Shown one piece after another: positions 62,716 through 64,000 of a DNA stretch of 64,000 nt. The notes beneath the pieces were generated by a model. The model worked only from the letters and a program-made list of their open reading frames with translations. It did not search any database and had not been told where the DNA came from. This stretch comes from Pedobacter polysacchareus (GTDB taxonomy: Bacteria; Bacteroidota; Bacteroidia; Sphingobacteriales; Sphingobacteriaceae): the NCBI RefSeq assembly GCF_019802255.1, contig NZ_JAHYSS010000001.1, forward strand, positions 248,001 through 312,000. Reading direction: 5' to 3'. The position numbers and the translations under genes are program-made. The stretch's first letter is position 1. Every line of letters begins with the position of its first letter.

Positions 62716-62746
62716 CAAAGAAAAATAAATAATTACACATTTCAAA
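62716..62746 (-). promoter_or_regulatory. Promoter of acpP
   Basis: On the minus strand TTTG (62743-62746), 19-base spacer, TTTCTTTG (62716-62723; one mismatch to TAnnTTTG). Leader about 30 bases. Confidence 0.6.
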
Positions 62747-62781
62747 TGTTTTTATTTCTCTTCCAATTTTAATGTTTTTAT

Positions 62782-62817
62782 TTTGAACATTAATGTAAAA
62801 TTAGTTTTATAATTTTG
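62782..62817 (+). promoter_or_regulatory. Promoter of the IPExxxVDY gene
   Basis: TTTG (62782-62785), 24-base spacer, TAATTTTG (62810-62817). The -7 box matches fully; the spacer is one or two bases long. Confidence 0.5.
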
Positions 62818-62840
62818 TAATTCCCGTAAAAAAGTGTGTT

Positions 62841-63260
62841 TTGAACAAAACTTATTTAAAACTGTCCTTAGACCTTGATTTTGTTTTAATCGCTATTACA
62901 GCTTCACTGAAGGATTATATGCTCTGTCACAAGGTCAATACCAGCCTTAATTTCGACTTCGAAAAGATTGATGATCACGAGGTTTACTTCAACGTGGATG
63001 AAAATCCACTGGCCTTTTCTAAGTATTATTTTTTTGTAGAACAGGGAGAAATTGAGTACTACATCATCAATAATCGCAACGCAGAAGGTTTTTTGATCCC
63101 TGAAATGAATAAAGTTGACTTTTTTATGATAATTCATCAGTATATTGACAAAGAAGACCTAAATTTTATTTTAACAGGATTAAACAAACTCGCTGATATT
63201 CAGGTAGCTGCGCAAATTGATCCAAAAAAGTTAAAGTCCCGTGAAAATTTGGTAATGTAA
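62841..63260 (+). CDS. IPExxxVDY-family protein
   Basis: A 139-residue protein with the name-giving motif as IPE-MNK-VDF at 86-94. The family is small, confined to Bacteroidetes and uncharacterised, and is usually found just upstream of pyruvate kinase, as here. There is no signal peptide or membrane segment. The start is TTG at 62841 (MNKTYLKLSLDLDFVLIAITA), 23 bases after the -7 box. Confidence 0.85.
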   Translation: MNKTYLKLSLDLDFVLIAITASLKDYMLCHKVNTSLNFDFEKIDDHEVYFNVDENPLAFSKYYFFVEQGEIEYYIINNRNAEGFLIPEMNKVDFFMIIHQYIDKEDLNFILTGLNKLADIQVAAQIDPKKLKSRENLVM

Positions 63261-63268
63261 ATTTTATA

Positions 63269-63297
63269 TTGAAGGTGTATTAAATACACTATATTTG
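63269..63297 (+). promoter_or_regulatory. Promoter of pyk
   Basis: TTG (63269-63271), 18-base spacer, TATATTTG (63290-63297), a full match. The spacer is almost entirely occupied by the palindrome GTGTATTAAATACAC. Confidence 0.7.
63275..63289. promoter_or_regulatory. 15-bp palindromic operator candidate in the pyk promoter
   Basis: GTGTATT-A-AATACAC, perfect 7-1-7, directly abutting the -7 box. A protein bound here would block RNA polymerase. Confidence 0.55.
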
Positions 63298-63399
63298 ATT
63301 TTAGAAGACTCAGAAATAAAATATTAATAACCTGGCCAACATCGGTTTTAGACATCGAAACCTTCATTTTGTTGGTCCATATAAATTTAAGTAACCAAA

Positions 63400-64000
63400 A
63401 TGAAACCATTTCATTCCAGAACAAAAATCGTAGCGACGCTTGGTCCTGCTTCAGCTAAACCAGAAGTTCTATTTAGCATGTTTAATGCCGGACTTGACGT
63501 ATGCAGATTAAACTTTTCACACGGTTCTCAGGCAGATCACCAGGAAGTACTAAATACCATCCGCAGTCTTAATAAAAAACACAATTATAACGTAGGTATT
63601 CTGGCTGATTTACAGGGCCCTAAGATTAGAATTGGAATGGTGAAAGACGGTGGTATTCACTTAGTTAACGGCAACAGGACGGTCATCACGACTAAAGAAT
63701 GTATCGGTAACGAAGAACGTATTTACATCACTTATACGACTTTCCCTCAAGACGTTAAACCAGGTGAAATCATCTTGTTAGATGATGGAAAACTTCAAAT
63801 GAGAGTGATCGAAACTAACTTGGTTGACGAGGTAGTTTGTGAGATCGTTCATGGTGGTATCCTGACCTCAAGAAAAGGGGTTAACCTTCCAAACACTAAA
63901 GTTTCTATCCCTTCACTTACTGTGGAAGACCGTAAAAACTTAGAGTTTGTATTGGAAAATGATGTAGAGTGGATCGGACTTTCTTTTGTTCGTAACGCTG
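63400..64000 (+). CDS. pyk: Pyruvate kinase (3' end outside window)
   Basis: The first 200 residues of pyruvate kinase, which makes pyruvate and ATP from phosphoenolpyruvate in glycolysis. TKIVATLGPASA (8-19), the LNFSHGSQADH substrate/cation site (38-48), ILADLQGPKIRIG (70-82) and the B-domain (GEIILLDDGKL) are normal. The frame is open to the window end. The leader is about 100 bases, carrying no obvious structure beyond the operator candidate. Confidence 0.95.
   Translation, partial: MKPFHSRTKIVATLGPASAKPEVLFSMFNAGLDVCRLNFSHGSQADHQEVLNTIRSLNKKHNYNVGILADLQGPKIRIGMVKDGGIHLVNGNRTVITTKECIGNEERIYITYTTFPQDVKPGEIILLDDGKLQMRVIETNLVDEVVCEIVHGGILTSRKGVNLPNTKVSIPSLTVEDRKNLEFVLENDVEWIGLSFVRNA

Overview
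The window looks like ordinary chromosome of a Bacteroidetes bacterium, most likely Sphingobacteriaceae (Pedobacter-like). This is an inference from protein character and not from a database search. The signs are: promoters of the TTG/TTTG ... TAnnTTTG type in front of many genes, almost no Shine-Dalgarno sequences, several TTG starts, an arginine operon of the Bacteroidetes N-succinyl-ornithine kind, an IPExxxVDY-family gene beside pyruvate kinase, and SPII/SPI signal peptides typical of the phylum. I see no tRNA or rRNA gene, insertion sequence, integrase, prophage or CRISPR array. Both window ends cut genes: a hybrid histidine kinase at the left and pyruvate kinase at the right.

Layout. 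1-4562: a signalling cluster of a hybrid kinase with three receivers, a free receiver, CheR, receiver-less CheB and a second free receiver. 4634-10382: an M49-like metallopeptidase lipoprotein, an amidase lipoprotein, glnS, a stand-alone B12-binding protein and an enoyl-CoA hydratase. 10557-14171: an orphan NtrC-type regulator followed by an envelope gene run (AI-2E-family permease, YtxH, holin-like protein, hypothetical). 14273-18573: aspS, and divergent from it an ECF sigma / anti-sigma-like / beta-solenoid surface protein operon. 18664-25289: TerC, a nucleoid-associated protein, an MFS symporter, an RlmI-like methyltransferase, a CsaA-like protein, tadA and Mn-type superoxide dismutase. 25407-34453: oxyR, GDP-fucose synthase, trmB, an alkyltransferase-like protein, an AhpD-like protein, tag, polA, an MBL hydrolase and ybaB. 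34598-38712: a duplicated-domain DUF4394 lipoprotein, an M28 peptidase and an FAD oxidoreductase.

39027-53120 is the arginine region. A promoter and about 260 nt of leader carrying a possible 44-codon leader ORF precede a GNAT acyltransferase, argG, argC, argD and argF'. An intrinsic terminator and a palindrome separate these from argB, proC and argE. A secreted S9 peptidase on the other strand interrupts the cluster before argH and an aminotransferase. Together the genes encode conversion of glutamate to arginine through N-acylated (probably N-succinylated) intermediates, with proC draining the unprotected semialdehyde to proline.

53214-64000: prfC, a DUF6600-like W/Y-rich protein with a Q/P/R-rich tail, an RsmI-like methylase, the nadD-gmk-yicC group, a small secreted protein, rnc, fabF, acpP, the IPExxxVDY gene and pyk.

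Most of the window is housekeeping. The points most worth a second look are the arg leader ORF and its nearby palindromes, G7 tracts in the GNAT and anti-sigma genes whose slippage would change the protein C-terminus, a perfect palindrome filling the pyk promoter spacer, nested inverted repeats upstream of yicC, two promoters placed so close to the start codon that the mRNAs would be leaderless, and the CheB/CheR/hybrid-kinase cluster without chemoreceptors.
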